This document shows, one piece after another, positions 46,075 through 58,029 of a stretch of DNA of 64,000 nucleotides. The stretch's first letter is position 1; every line of letters begins with the position of its first letter. Under the pieces are notes generated by a model that was not told the DNA's origin, did not search any database, and saw only the letters and a list, made by a program, of their open reading frames with translations. The DNA lies in assembly GCA_022497155.1 (NCBI GenBank), contig MU385785.1, positions 62,001 through 126,000 on the forward strand, read 5' to 3'. Position numbers and translations under genes: made by a program. The stretch comes from Whalleya microplaca (taxonomy: Eukaryota; Ascomycota; Sordariomycetes; Xylariales; Xylariaceae).

Positions 46075-46759
46075 ATGGCCCAAGACTCCTCCTCCTCCTC
46101 CTCCCCCGCGTCATCCGAACCACGGTTGCGCGGGCCCCCGCCAGGCGCGACGGCGCCGCCCGAGCACGTCGCGAAGCCGCAGGTGTACGAGATCTTCCAC
46201 GGGTCGCGGCCCGAGGACAGCCCCGACATCGTCGTGCCCCCCCATCCAGACGGCCAGCAGCAGAAGAACCCCGGACAGCAGCAACACCAACAACCCGGTA
46301 TAAAGGAGGGCTTCGAGTCGATCAAGACGGCCGATTTCCTGCACGTCCACCGGGTGCCGTGCGCGCGCGAGGGCTTCCTCACGGGGATCGGCGCGGGCGC
46401 CGTGGCGGGCATGGGGCGGTACGTCGCGGGAGGTAGGTGCCTACAGCCCGGCGCAAGCTAAAGGCTCGATCGAGATGGTTCGCACTGGGCTAACGATGGG
46501 TGTCCACGGAATCGCAGCGCGCATACCGAAGGCGGCGAACTGGGCCTTCGGCGTCTTCTTCCTCGGCAGCATAATACAGTGGGAGTACTGCCGGGCGCAG
46601 CGGGCGAAGGAGCACGCCGCCATGGCGCGCGTCGTCGAGGTCATGGATCGGAAGCAGGCGGAGAAGAAGGCGCAGATGGAGGAGGCGGCGAGGTTGAGGC
46701 AGGAGGAGAGGGCGAGGCAGGAGGCGGAGAAGAAGAAGAGCTGGTATAAGTTCTGGTGA
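46075..46759 (+). CDS. COX20: Cytochrome c oxidase assembly protein COX20
   Basis: Two exons (46075-46432 and 46518-46759) join as GCG to give 199 residues; the intron is GTAGGT...CGCAG with a GCTAAC branch site. A low-complexity N-terminus (poly-Ser, then Gln-rich) precedes the family core: FLHVHRVPCAREGFLTGIGA, with its two membrane helices GIGAGAVAGMGRYVAG and AANWAFGVFFLGSIIQWEYC. A charged coiled-coil tail (RLRQEERARQEAEKKK) ends in SWYKFW. COX20 is an inner-membrane chaperone that stabilises newly inserted Cox2 and presents it for processing and copper loading. The VPCAREGF and QWEYC Cys positions match the family. N-terminal low complexity is longer than in yeast. Confidence 0.92.
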
Positions 46760-47182
46760 GAGACCCCCTTCATGCAAGAAAAAAAAGTAAGCGGCACTGA
46801 AAGAGAAACGCCATTGTACGATTACGGCTACGACTACTGTGAGACTGGGTATACCGGGTATATTGTTATCTTGTCCATATGCTAAAGCTCTGAAATGTAT
46901 ATACTATGATCATACTTTTGGCTAAAGCTGTTCTCGGTCAAAAAGGACCTCAAACCATGCGAACCCCTTGACTCGATAGAATGAGAATCAGTAGAAAAAT
47001 ATTGGCTTCCTTTCATGTAGGCTCTTGAGATATCGAAACCAGTGTCAACCAAGCTCGCCAAACGCCATCCCGCCCCGTCCAGCGCTGCCGATTCGGTCAT
47101 ATAAACGCCGTAATTCGCAAAATCGTATTTAAGAGTAGTATCCATCTCTGCAGGAGGAATATGCCAAGGGCTAAGGAAAGCA
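46760..47182. other. Convergent 3' intergenic spacer
   Basis: 3' flanks of COX20 and the minus-strand gene. The minus-strand frame 46882-47337 overlaps the gene end and shows no motif. Confidence 0.5.
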
Positions 47183-48232
47183 TCAAGTTGTGACCATAGT
47201 ATTCGGGTCGGCTTCAGAGAAGCGGACTCGCACGATGGAGTGCTTCCTTTCCAATCCCGCGGTCCCTCCGAGTTCTCGGCGGCGCTGGTTCCTCTTCTCC
47301 CTAGCCTCGCTCTCCTCGCGCTTCTTGTACTCGGCAAGTTGTTGTCTCCGTTTTTGGGCCCGCGCGTAGGCTATTGCTGGTGTAGGCTTGAAGCCGATAC
47401 CGTTGATACCGGTACCATCATCATCCTTGTCCTCCGGGTCGTAGACTGTGATCTCGTCCTCGTGCCAAGTCAGGGAAGCACGAATGGGGTCAATGATCTC
47501 CAATTCTCCCTCCTCTACAGTCCCAGTCGTCTTGCGTTTGGAGGATACCGGCGGCGTCCCGGCGCGTTTGCGACTGCGAGACTTGGAATCCGAGAGCCGG
47601 TTGATGGATGGATATGACTTCTGCAAACGACCGGTTCCTCCACTCTTGGCCGTCCGGATGATGGCAGGATCTACTGCTGTTTGCGGCCCAGGGTGACCAT
47701 TCTGGTCGAGCTGAAGGGGCTCGGCGACATTGGCACCCGACTCTCCATTCGGGCCGGGGCCGATGTCCTGCTGGGTTCCGACATCGGGAACCTTGATGCG
47801 CTTACGCATTGAGCTGTCATCGTCGTCGTCGATCTGCATATCTGCCGCAGCCGGACTGCTGCGACCAGCGTCGAAGTCGAAGATGGCCAGCTCAGGTGAG
47901 AATCTCGGACCCTGGATTCCGCGCTCGTGCCTGGATCCAGATCCAGGTCCGGGCCCAGCATTGGTGTTGGCGCTGCCCTCGGAAATTACCCCGCCCCCAC
48001 TTTCAATGGCCAGATCCTTGAACTTCTGCGCAACCTTGCTTCGAGGACTGCTATTTCCATCCTCGAAAAAGGCATTTTCCGAGTTCGTGACCAGATCAAG
48101 GCTCGGAGCCTGAAAGGAGAAAATGGCCTTGTTCAAACTGGGCTTACTTGGGGAGACGGAGAAGCGCTGTTCGTTGATCAGATCATCCCGTTTTCGCTTC
48201 GGTGTTGCTTTTGGTGACGAGGATTCAGCCAT
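47183..48232 (-). CDS. Conserved fungal hypothetical protein, basic/acidic, probably nuclear
   Basis: Single exon, 349 residues from the ATG at 48232; the frame is open further upstream but has no earlier ATG. The protein is mostly disordered, with two basic nuclear-localisation-like runs (TPKRKRDD near the N-terminus and MRKRIKVPDV) and an acidic stretch IDDDDDSS. The C-terminal 110 residues look folded and conserved: LTWHEDEITVYDPEDKDDDG, INGIGFKPTPAIAYARAQ and the helix RRQQLAEYKKREESEAREKR, ending HSIVRVRFSEAD. I recognise the block as one shared among Pezizomycotina but know no function for it. Nuclear location and protein or nucleic-acid binding are inference from composition. Confidence 0.72.
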   Translation of the reverse strand: MAESSSPKATPKRKRDDLINEQRFSVSPSKPSLNKAIFSFQAPSLDLVTNSENAFFEDGNSSPRSKVAQKFKDLAIESGGGVISEGSANTNAGPGPGSGSRHERGIQGPRFSPELAIFDFDAGRSSPAAADMQIDDDDDSSMRKRIKVPDVGTQQDIGPGPNGESGANVAEPLQLDQNGHPGPQTAVDPAIIRTAKSGGTGRLQKSYPSINRLSDSKSRSRKRAGTPPVSSKRKTTGTVEEGELEIIDPIRASLTWHEDEITVYDPEDKDDDGTGINGIGFKPTPAIAYARAQKRRQQLAEYKKREESEAREKRNQRRRELGGTAGLERKHSIVRVRFSEADPNTMVTT

Positions 48233-48517
48233 TGGCGGAGCGGTGATGGATGGGTCAATATTTGAGGATGGTAGATTCAAGATGGCGAAGTCGACGTAGT
48301 GCACTCAGAAAGAGCCCTAGAAAATCAGATTCAAAGAGCCATCCATAAACAAAATGACATATATGATATTTGTCGATGTTTATGATGCTAATGGCCTTCT
48401 GCTCATGTGTTACCGACTGTGTATTAAGTGCAAGTTGAAATCGATTTTCCTAGATTCCTGAGATTCGGGTGAATGAGGTGGCCAACTTAGGCAGTTGGCA
48501 GGCTGTGGAATCGATAG

Positions 48518-48554
<37 letters not shown>

Positions 48555-49492
48555 ACATGTGTGTCACATCAGATGGCCTCATTGGAAGAGCCTGGGGAGT
48601 TTATTATGCGTGCCAGCGCAGACCGGACAGGACACAGACAGGAAGGGACAGGTGCCTTTTCGGAACCTTATTAGATCCAGCCATACATCACATATATGTA
48701 CATGTACCTGTGCATACACAGTATGCAATGTAAGTGGTGTAGCGGGCATGTGTACATACAAGTACAACGATCTCCTCTGTGGGTGTGGCACTCTTGCCTA
48801 ATTCATGTAGTAATTGGGAGACGGCATAGGGCTAAGAAGCCGATTCAGTTAGAGCCATTAGGAGATACAAGTGCCTAAGCAGGTACCTAAGCCTACTTTC
48901 TATACATATATGTATGCTGTAAACCCCAACAAGCCTCTTAGGTACCTACATGTAACTCTCATCTACACGTGTAGCTTTAAACTTCCAAGGTTTCCATTCA
49001 CCCATTCACCTGCCAACTCTATCGTATCCATCTCTTGCAGGTGCCACACGTCATTTCATATGTAAACCTTAAAGGATTATGCATGTGTTGATTCAACCTC
49101 AATTGATGTCGACTTCACTATTCTTCAGACGTCATCCTGAGTAGCTCACCTATAAACGTCACATCACCAGAATTGTTGTACAAAGTCCTATGCAGATACC
49201 ATGTAACTGGAGGGATAGGTTCTACATCAGGGGTTAGGTGCCTAATGCAGACCTGAGCCTCCACTGGACCCCCAATTGCACACAGCATAAATATAGAAAT
49301 TTGCATAACTTCTCCACGGACAGCTTCAAACGTAAAAAGCACTCTTCTTTTCAGTCTGTACAAGGAATGTCCATTAACAGTTTCAAAATGTGGCTGGAAA
49401 ACTGGACTGTTTAACTCCTGGGATTGAATTCCACCCTTCGACCAAGACTGCACAGGCACGCGGTTATACATACTTGTTTGTAGTAGATGCAT
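48233..49492. other. Intergenic region with a GT microsatellite
   Basis: No gene is supported. A (GT)n run of about 32 nt at 48520-48551 explains the Cys/Val repeat frames there. Multiple TAGGTACCT-type blocks occur around 48875-48950. The minus-strand frame 49118-49498 ends at the adjacent transposon and lacks motifs. Confidence 0.5.
48520..48551. repeat. (GT)n microsatellite
   Basis: A perfect dinucleotide run of about 16 units, followed by ACACATGTGTGT. Confidence 0.9.
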
Positions 49493-50021
49493 ATCCAAAA
49501 GAGATTTGCTATTTCAATAGTAGGTAGGTAAATTCAATAGTAGTACAAGATACATCACCCCGCCTTCCCGCAATGTAATCGTAACCTGCTGCACCACCTA
49601 ATTTGTATATATTTCCAATGTACCTTTACCATAGCTTCAAGGCCTTTAGATACACACATATCACAACCATTACAACAAGTTAAAAAAGGTTTACGAACAG
49701 GCCGAAGAGGCACAAGATTAGCTTATAATAAGTTATAGCGGCTACTAGTTATTTCAGCTGGAGAGGCACCAAAAGAGGAAGCACCAAACGAGGCTGTAAT
49801 AGCCGCGGAGGTTATCGACCTTACGGACTACTTTCAGACAACTGACTACCTAGATATCCTGCTATAGGAGGCTTGTTCAACAAACGGAGGCCATTGGAGG
49901 CCATTGGCAATTGTCTGATTACCTTATTAGGCAAGCTGTGAGGGGTTACAAGTGATTTGGGAGGTAAGTTTGTACTACTATTGAATTTACCTACTATTGA
50001 AATAGCAAATCTCATCCAAAA
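49493..50021. mobile_element. Non-autonomous DNA transposon with 8-bp target duplication (hAT-like)
   Basis: The element spans 49501-50013 (513 bp). Its terminal inverted repeats of 48 and 44 bp (49501-49548 and 49970-50013) start GAGATTTGCTATTTCAATAG; the left one has an extra AGGT. Both sides carry a perfect 8-bp duplication ATCCAAAA (49493-49500 and 50014-50021). An 8-bp duplication points to hAT or a related superfamily, although hAT TIRs are usually shorter. Inside on the plus strand, a stop-bounded frame of about 33 codons ending near 49867 contains AAEVIDLTDYFQTTDYLD, possibly a transposase remnant. The family is not otherwise repeated in the window. Confidence 0.8.
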
Positions 50022-50410
50022 AAGGACTCAGGAGAAGCACTCAAGATCGTTTGTTCATGAAAGAGTGTTGTTCACCTAAGAGAGCTCCAATGGCCATAAA
50101 TGCCATCATGCCCGCAATGCCTTTGGCTTCCGAGCTGCCTTCCTGTTGCTTCCTAATTGCTCCCTAGGTCGAGGTTAGTCCTGAAGGTCGGCCACAAATG
50201 ATGAGATACACTCCCATACTTCATGCCTGTGAGATCTTTGACACTTCATAGTGCCAAAGCGTCACACTCACTCGATTTTCTATTCCAAACATTACCGCTA
50301 TCTCCATCGGCCCTGCTTTCCCCTTTGGTGTGTCAAGACACCTTCCATATACCTACACTGCACGCACCCCTTCAAGATATCCCCGACCTGATCGCATCTA
50401 TTACAAGAAC

Positions 50411-51927
50411 ATGTCGGGGAGCGATTCTCGCGAGAACATGTCGCAGGGTGAGTTGAGCATTATCGACCAGTCTGATGTTGTGGACGTGGATATGGGTGAC
50501 TTGCCTGGTAATGGCCTAATCATTGAAGGCCCGCCATTTGGGCTCGAAGAGATCTACGACTTGGAACCTGGCGGACATCATCCTGTTCACCTAGGCGACA
50601 TACTGCATGACCGATACCAGGTAATTCACAAGCTTGGAAGCCCCGGCTATGCCAATGTTTGGCTGTGTCGCGACGCGAACAGCAGCGAAGTTCGATATGT
50701 GGCTGTCAAAATTTTCCTGGCCGAACATTCATTCTCGGATTGTCCTGAACTACGGGTAAATAAACTGATTGATATGGGAATTGATGCTGAAACCGCCGCG
50801 GAACATTTCTGCCTTCCACTGGATCAGTTCAGCATTACCGGGCCTAACGGTGAACATTATGCATTGGTCTATCCGGTTCTAGGCCCTCGCGTCTCAAGAT
50901 TATTTAACAAGGTAAATGACAGTGACCTGGATGTTACCTTGAGGCAAGTTGCAACACAAGTCACTCAGGCAATGAGTATTCTCCATTCCCATGGTATATG
51001 CCATGGAGGTATGTTATCCTATGCCACCTATTATGGAAATTATGATGACCCAGGCTAAACTTGATCATAGATTTCCGACCTGCCAATATCCTCGCCCGCA
51101 TTTCTAACCTCGACGGTCTCAGTGAAGAAGAACTTTTTAGACTCGTTGGCAGACCCAGGCAGACCAGAGTGATCACTGCCTCCAGAGAGAAGCATGATCT
51201 GCCCACAGCCCCTCAGTACCTGGTATATCCGATCATCTGGGAAAACATTGCTCAGGATCCCTCTGCCAGAGGTCTCATCACTGGAAAGATATGCATAACT
51301 GATTTCGGAGAGTCTTTCGAAATCTCAAACCCACCATCATACCTTGGCATTCCGCAGAGCTATTGCGCCCCCGAGTATATATTGGACAAGACTGTTGGGC
51401 CTTGCTGCGACCTGTGGGCTCTTGCATGCACTCTCTTTAAGATACGCACCGGGAGACGACTCTTCGGCACGTTTAACGACGACAACGATGAATACCTTTG
51501 CAAGGTAGCCATGTTACTAGGTAAACTTCCAGAGCCCTGGTGGTCTACAACATGGCAAGCCAGGAGTTCATTTCTCATCGACGAGGTCGATGCAGATGGT
51601 AAGGTCATTGAGGTTAATAGCCAAAGTCGGCTGTCAGGGAAAGATGATGTTCGTGAAGAGGAATCAGGGGAATCCACCAATGGCGGTACGATCGGTGCTC
51701 TTGTCTACCAGAAACGTGAGCCTAGATCCATACGTGAATCGATAGCGGAGGGTCTATCCTATAACTTGGGGTCTAGACCTAGGGTTATCCACAGGGACAT
51801 ACCAGAAGCCGAGGTGGATTGTTTCGCAGACCTGCTTGGGAAGTTATTGAAGTACCGCCCCGAGGAGCGCTTGGGGATTGCAGATGCCCTGGAACACCCA
51901 TGGTTCAAGATGTCACGAACAGATTAG
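50411..51927 (+). CDS. SRPK-like serine/threonine protein kinase
   Basis: Two exons (50411-51008 and 51071-51927) encode 484 residues. The kinase domain starts near residue 70: glycine loop KLGSPGYANVWLCRD, ATP lysine in YVAVKIF, catalytic loop HGDFRPANIL assembled across the intron (the Asp codon is split), Mg-binding DFGESF, and the APE-like CAPEYIL followed by DLWALACTLFKI. The loop HGDFRPANIL replaces the canonical HRDxKxxN by RPANIL, as in the fungal SRPK-like group. A spacer of about 90 residues separates the N- and C-lobe halves, another SRPK trait. Classic SRPKs phosphorylate SR splicing factors; these fungal paralogues are expanded, variable in number and largely uncharacterised. All catalytic residues appear present. 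Confidence 0.88.
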
Positions 51928-52626
51928 ACAACTAGATAGATACCACATGGTATATCCATAGACAGGCGGCTGCGGATGGTTTACAGATACGCTAAGTATC
52001 TTAGGTTGGACTCGTATGGAGAAGCAGGAACAGAGTTTCCAACCATCGTCCTATACATAATCGTTGAACTACTACCGACCTAGATAGGTATAAGCCAGCT
52101 ACACTTGCTGAAACTGTAGTGCTCAAGCCTAACCGTATGTACATGTGCCATTCAACCGTTTCCCCTTAAGGTCCGTTTTCTTTGCATAAATGTTGCATAA
52201 ATACAGCTACTACTGTGCGTAACTTATTAAGGGGAAGACCGAGAATTACCCCGCCAATTGCCAACTACTTGCCAACTACCCCACACTGCCCACCATCTCA
52301 TCTCGTGATAGTCACCGAACCCCCAGCGTCTCCTGTGCTACTGCACCAGTCAGTCAACTTATGTATATAGCCTGAATCCCGTAGCCAAGCAATTGGTGCT
52401 CACTTGACTCCTACGATCTCACGATTCCGCAATATAGTATGGTATCCTGCGTTCTCCCTCTTCATATATCTCAAACATAGCTGCCATATTGCCTCCAGTC
52501 GCATAGATACCTCACCTCACCTTAACAGCATAGCTCTCATCTACTTACTTTGTAGCTACTAAAGCTACATGTACCCCACATTGCGCGAGCATTAACAACA
52601 GCAGTACATATTAGCATCAGCCCACA
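51928..52626. other. Intergenic, promoter side of the epimerase gene
   Basis: Nothing beyond AT-rich and C-rich promoter-like sequence is visible. Confidence 0.5.
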
Positions 52627-53726
52627 ATGACAGACGAGATCTCCTTCCTGCCCCTGGGCGCCATAATCCAATCCTTCACCGTCGGCGGCGTGAACATCGT
52701 CCAGGGGTTTCCGACCCAGGAGCTCTACGTCTCGCACAACGAGCCGCACTTCGGCGAGACCATCGGCCGCGTCGCAAACCGCATCGCGAACGCGACCCTG
52801 CCCGGGCTCAACGGCCAGACCTTCAGCCTCGCCGCGAACAACGGTCCGAATACCCTCCATGGCGGCTTGAAGGGCTGGGGCAAGCGAATCTGGGACGGGC
52901 CGAAGCCCGTCGGCGTGCGCAAGATTCCTGGCCTCGAGGGCGAGCTGAAGGGCGGCGAGACTGTTGAGTTCGCGCTGAAGAGTGAGGATGGGGACCAGGG
53001 GTTCCCGGGCGAGGTCGTCGCGAAGGTCTTCTATACGGCTGGCAAGCTCGTCGAGGGCGGTAAGGAGGCCACGGTTCTGGGTATCGAGTACGAGGCGGAG
53101 CTGGCGGGAGGCGCCGAGGAAACTGTCATCAACATGACGAACCATTCGTATGCGCATCTCCTTCTTCTCCACCCTTCGTGAGTGTTCAGGATACCGACTG
53201 ACTGACCGATGAAAACAGGTACTTCAACCTTACAGGCGGACCGACCATCGAGGGCACAGAAGTCCAGCTTTGCACACCCTCACATCTACCCCTCGACGCC
53301 ACCGGCATCCCGACCACCGGCCCGACCACATTCTCCAAGGTCGCAACGAGTGCGCCGTTTACCCTAGGCGCGCAAGAGCCAGACTTCGATGACTGCTTCG
53401 TCGTTGACGCAGCCGCATCTCCCAGTTCCGTTCCCATCGACACGCGAGGCCTACCCCTGACGAAACTCGCCTCGGCCCACCACCCAGAGAGCAAGATCCA
53501 TCTCGAGGTATACAGCACGGAGCCGGCCTTCCAGTTCTACACGGGCAAATGGATCGACGTGCCGCAGGTCGACGGGGTGGGCGCTCGCGGGTCCAGGAGC
53601 GCGTTCTGCGTCGAGCCGAGCCGGTTCGTAAATGCGTACAATGTGGAGGACTGGAAGAGCCAGGTGCTGCTCAAGAAGGGCGAGAAGTACGGCGCGCGGA
53701 TCGTGTATAAGGGCTGGAAAGAGTAA
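52627..53726 (+). CDS. Aldose 1-epimerase (mutarotase, GalM family)
   Basis: Two exons (52627-53147 and 53219-53726) encode 342 residues. Substrate and catalytic motifs are in place: ETIGRVANRIANA (Asn and Arg for sugar binding), NGPNTLHGG (His), TNHSYFNLTGG (catalytic His, codon before it at the splice site), FDDCFVV (Asp), and AFCVEPSRFVNA (catalytic Glu). The enzyme interconverts the alpha and beta anomers of glucose and galactose and feeds the Leloir pathway. There is no signal peptide, so it is cytosolic. The start has good context (CACAATGACAG). It converges on the DNA ligase gene with only 132 bp between the stops. Confidence 0.93.
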
Positions 53727-53858
53727 ATAGCTACCATAGCAACCTCTTAACCCACCGTCTTACCTACATAGCCTTCTTGCAAATCCATAATATCCGCCGT
53801 GACCTAATCAGATAACCCAACGCCTAATCTCAAGCACAGTATACCTACCTATGCGCGA

Positions 53859-56705
53859 CTAAACCTCCTCATCCTCCTCACCCTCATCAACTACCGGAGC
53901 AGGAGGAGGGGCCTTCGCCTCCTGCTTGCGCCACAGCGCGGCCAGGAACTCGCTGCTGCTGGCCTCCTCGACGCCCTTGTCGTCGCGCTTGCGCAGGAAC
54001 CGCGGGAAGCGCAGGCTCAGGCCGCGGTCCGCGCTCGCGAGCCCGATCGCCGCCGTGTACGTCGGCGACAGCGTGATGTCCGCGAACGCCACCTCCCACA
54101 CCTCCTGTGGCTCGAACCAGACGTCGGGATAGCCGGCGTACTCGACGAAGCTGGGTTTGGTCGCCCGGATGTTCTTGTATTTGCGGTCAGTCTCCCCAGT
54201 CTCATCCTCATTCCCGTCCTCGTCTCTATTCTCATTATCATCTTCGTCCTCATCTGCGTCCTCGCCACCCTTTCCTTCATCCCCCTCAGCACTCCCATCA
54301 GCTGCAGCGTCGCCAGAACCATCATCGTAGAACGCCCGAGTCGCCTTATAAAACGCGTCCGTGAACCCCGAGATGCACTTGCACACGGCCTCGAGCGCGC
54401 CCGTCTCCTCGTTGCGCACCGCCAGCAGCACCGGCGACCACCAGCGCGCCTTGCGGCCCTGTCCGTGCCACCCCGCCACCGGCACCAGGTCCAGCGTGTC
54501 GAAGGAGCTGTTGTAGTCCTTCTTCACCTTGAGCCAGGAGTCCAGTCGCTTGTCGGGCTCGTAGGTCGCGAGGAGGGGTTTCCGGCGCGAGGAGGGGGCG
54601 GGCTTCGAAGCTTTGTCGTTAGTTTCGGTGCTGGAGGGTTTGGCTTTCGCTTTGCCTTTGCCTTTGGATTTGGATTTGGGCTGGAGGAGAAGGCCGGTGG
54701 GAGGGGGAGGGGTCTCGCGTGGAAGTGAAGGCGCTGCGGTGTCTTCAGCGCCCGGGGTTGGCGTTGGGGGTGTAGTGAGGTTATCAAGGATCTTCACCAT
54801 GATGCCCTCGCATTTGCTATCCGTTGCCTGCTTGAAGAACTCAAGCACGGCCTCTGAGTCCTGGGATGTGGCATCAAGACTCTTAACCCACGTGAAGTGA
54901 TTTGGCACCTCCGTAAACAAGGACCTCAGCAGCTCGCGCCGCTGGCGAAACGGGCGATCAAGCAAGGGCTGGCCATTGAGATACATAAGATCGAAAGCGA
55001 ACAAGCAGACATCGATCGTGATACTCCCAATAGCGACGTCCTTGCGAGCGCGATTCGTCAGCGTCTGGAAGTTCCGCAACTCGCCCGTCCGCGCGTCGAC
55101 GGCGACGACCTCGCCCTCCATGATGAAGCTGTCGACGCCCTCGCCGCGGATGCGCGGCACGAGCTCGACGAGGTCGGGGTACTTGTCGGTCATGAGCTCG
55201 AGGTGGCGCGAGAAGATTGACACCTTCCCCGCGCCGTCGCAGTGCACTTGCGCGCGTTGCCCGTCGTACTTGAACTCGCAGGAGAAGGCACGCCCCTGGA
55301 GTTTGGTCAGCATCTCCGCCAGGTCGCGCGTGATGCTGCCCAGCATCGGGCGCAGCGGGATGTGCAGCGTCAGCCCGCAGCGCAGAAGCAGCTCGTCGCA
55401 CACGCCGATCTCGAGCAGGAGCGGGATCAGGTCGTTGTAGTTCGGGCGGCGGGCGAAGCAGGCCTTGACGATCTCCTCCGCGCGGCCCCATACCTCGGCT
55501 AGCTCCTCCTTCTTCAGCGACTTGAGATCCTCGATGGCGCGTAAGGGGAAGTCGGCCCCAGGAGGCCGCGAAAGCAGGAATGCGCGCGAGAGCGCGATGA
55601 GCATCGTGGTCTTGACGGCGCCAATGCGCAGATGTTGGCATAGTGTGCGGACCACGTAGCGGCTCTCCTCGCCGCCGCGGGCGTCCTGGAGTAAGCGATC
55701 GACGATTCGCTGTTTGACTTCTCCGCTGCCCTGGCCCTGGCTGGTAGCCACTTTAACGAGGGACTGGTACACGCCCTTGATAGTCAGCGGCTTGGGCTTC
55801 CGCAGCGTGAAGCTCTGTTTCTTCTTCGCCTCGAAGGCGACGTCGCCCGCGTCGCCGTACTTGTCATAGATCGCCTTCAGGGATCGGTTGTCCAGACCAC
55901 ACACTTGTTTCAGTGCCTTGGAGATGGCTGAGCCGCCTAGTCCTAACTCCAAAGAGATGTAGGGAGGGGATATTGAGTTCGTAGCTAGCCATACCTATTA
56001 AGTAATTCAGTACGTTGACCAATCAACAAAGATGTAATTGTAACTTACCGCAGGGAGTAGGCTCTCAGGATCTCCCTCTATGAGAACACGGAGGCAGTTG
56101 ACTAGGGTATCGACGATCTTGATGCGACTTGCCGTGCTACTAACAAGTATAAAGCAGCGCGTTAGAAGTGCATATGATGCATTTCCACCGTCGTTTTCCC
56201 AGTGCTCTCGAAGCTGGGGCACGTATTTAGCAGGGTCAAACGTCAGCGGGCTCTCGTCGAATGGTATAGTTTCCGACAACGTGTCGACAGATGCCGCTAC
56301 CGACTGCAGTGACAGTGTGCCTCGGCCCTTATTCTCGGTCTTTACAGAAGGGGGCTTCTGAGGCCTCGGAGAGCTATCAGCAGTTTCACCAGTGTGGTTG
56401 AGATATCGTAAATCAGCAACAGCTGGAGGTGGGGGTCCGGATATTTGCGGTGTCGCTTGTCGGGGTGCCGGGCTTTCGGGCTCCCTGTCCCACTCCGCTT
56501 GAAGCTTCCGAGCGAGCTCCTCATCGGTCAACTCATGGTCCTGAGCCGGAGCAAGACTGCTCGACGGCGCGTCGTCTTGCGCCTTAGCAGCAGAGGAATT
56601 TTGTGTTTGTTTTGAGAAGAAATATTCCAGGCCTTTAGAAGGCAAGGATGATGATTTTGAGCCATTGTTTAGCTTCCGCTTCTTCTTTTCCGGGCTGGCC
56701 ATCAT
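53859..56705 (-). CDS. CDC9: ATP-dependent DNA ligase I
   Basis: Two minus-strand exons (56705-56049 and 55994-53859) encode 930 residues; the frame is open further upstream but the first ATG is at 56705. The N-terminus has a degenerate PIP-like KGLEYFFSKQ and disorder. The ligase DNA-binding domain runs from about residue 150. Adenylation motif I is EFKYDGQRAQVHCDG (Lys about 461), motif III is SIDVCLFAFDLMYL-like (here ITIDVCLFAFDLMYLNG), motif IV is CEGIMVK, and motif V is SWLKVKKDY. The OB fold follows. Two low-complexity inserts are unusual: about 65 residues rich in Pro, Lys and Ser between motifs IV and V, and about 55 strongly acidic residues (GEDADEDEDDNENRDEDG) in the OB region. The protein seals Okazaki fragments with PCNA in the nucleus and usually also serves mitochondria. 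Confidence 0.92.
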
Positions 56706-56984
56706 GTGCCCGCAAGACTCTCCGGAGCCTGGAATCAATAGCCTATTTCTTCCGAATCAGAACCACATACATGAGCATGTCTTGAGCCTAGCTAATCTTT
56801 TTATTCAGTCGCGTCCATGCTTGCTTCGTGGTGAGACAAGTAGATGATGCCGTGGTTATGTCAGCAGATTGTTTTGATGCAGCTGTCTGTCCTGCCTGTT
56901 ATTCAATTATCCGTAATATGCAATACCTGCATGTCAACCACGCTCCGTGTTCTTAATGGACCCGCCGGACTAAATTCCAACTTC

Positions 56985-57658
56985 ATCTCATATGGAAACG
57001 ATCAAAGTCACTGTGATGAACATAATAGTGCACATACCTAAGCCACGGTACTTGTTCATTGTAAGTGTATGTGCATCTCCTGATTTTTGAACCTCTATAT
57101 ACTTAAGTGGTATTACTGAGCTGATGTAACATCATAAATATAACCTCCCTCCTATCCTCCTTTATTTACTTGGTACGGCTAATTCGCCTCCTCACGACCT
57201 TTGGTATTCGAATTATCCTTTATCAGTACTGGTAATCAAGGAACTAACTTAATTGTAATTTAGTGCATCATTTTGGCTGACTTACTTATCTTGTAAGTTA
57301 GGCAATGGCGATGGCCTTAAAATATATAATAAGTGTACTAGCAGGTTTAAATAGGTAATAAACTACCTAGGTACCTAGGTATAGTGGTTGACGGATTACA
57401 GGGATGTGCGGCTGATAAACCAGGTGGCTGGGACGCCCCATAAGCTGTGGCTGTATATATAGGAGGCTCTGCCTCCTCTGACTCTAGTGATGATACTTCT
57501 CTAATAATAACTACTATACTACTCATAACCTGCGTCTATTTCATCAGTGGTTTATACAACAGAGAAGCTACTTATATTCAGCAGTCAAAAGGTACTATAG
57601 CTTAGGTATATCCATTATTAAGTGGAACACAATAACTTTAATTGTTTCGATATCATAT
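56985..57658. mobile_element. Decayed Mutator-like element, copy 2
   Basis: The element spans 56994-57649 (656 bp). Its ends match those of the element at 10647: GAAACGATCAAAGTCACTG on the left, and on the right AACTTTAATTGTTTCG, the diverged complement. The flanking 9-bp duplication is ATCTCATAT (56985-56993) against ATATCATAT (57650-57658), one mismatch. The length is similar to copy 1, but the TIRs have drifted, with several C-to-T-type changes. No coding remnant is recognised. Confidence 0.72.
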
Positions 57659-58029
57659 ATACAAGCAAAGCTTTCAGTGTAGTGTACTCAACACTCATCG
57701 CGGCCATTAATACGGGATCATATATTCTATACCGGCCTCACATACAGCTGTAAGAGGCAAGAGCAGTTGTTTGTGGGAAACTAGATTTGTGTCAACGTCG
57801 CACTTGCTTCTTTACTTCAGTGGCCCATTGTTATCACTTGATTTGATTATGTGACATTCCATGTACTGCCTAATGAACGGCAAAATTGTAGCCGTATAGA
57901 AGCAATATTGATCTTCTTTGCGGAAATAGCCTCCGCAGATCTTCGTATTCCACCCCTTTCCATATAACCCTTGTGCTTCCTCCACTGCTATACAGCGTGT
58001 TGAATCAAGATACCTTACTCTATGTCATC
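57659..58029. other. Intergenic, 3' flank of the 2EXR gene
   Basis: Nothing beyond AT-rich spacer is visible. Confidence 0.5.
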
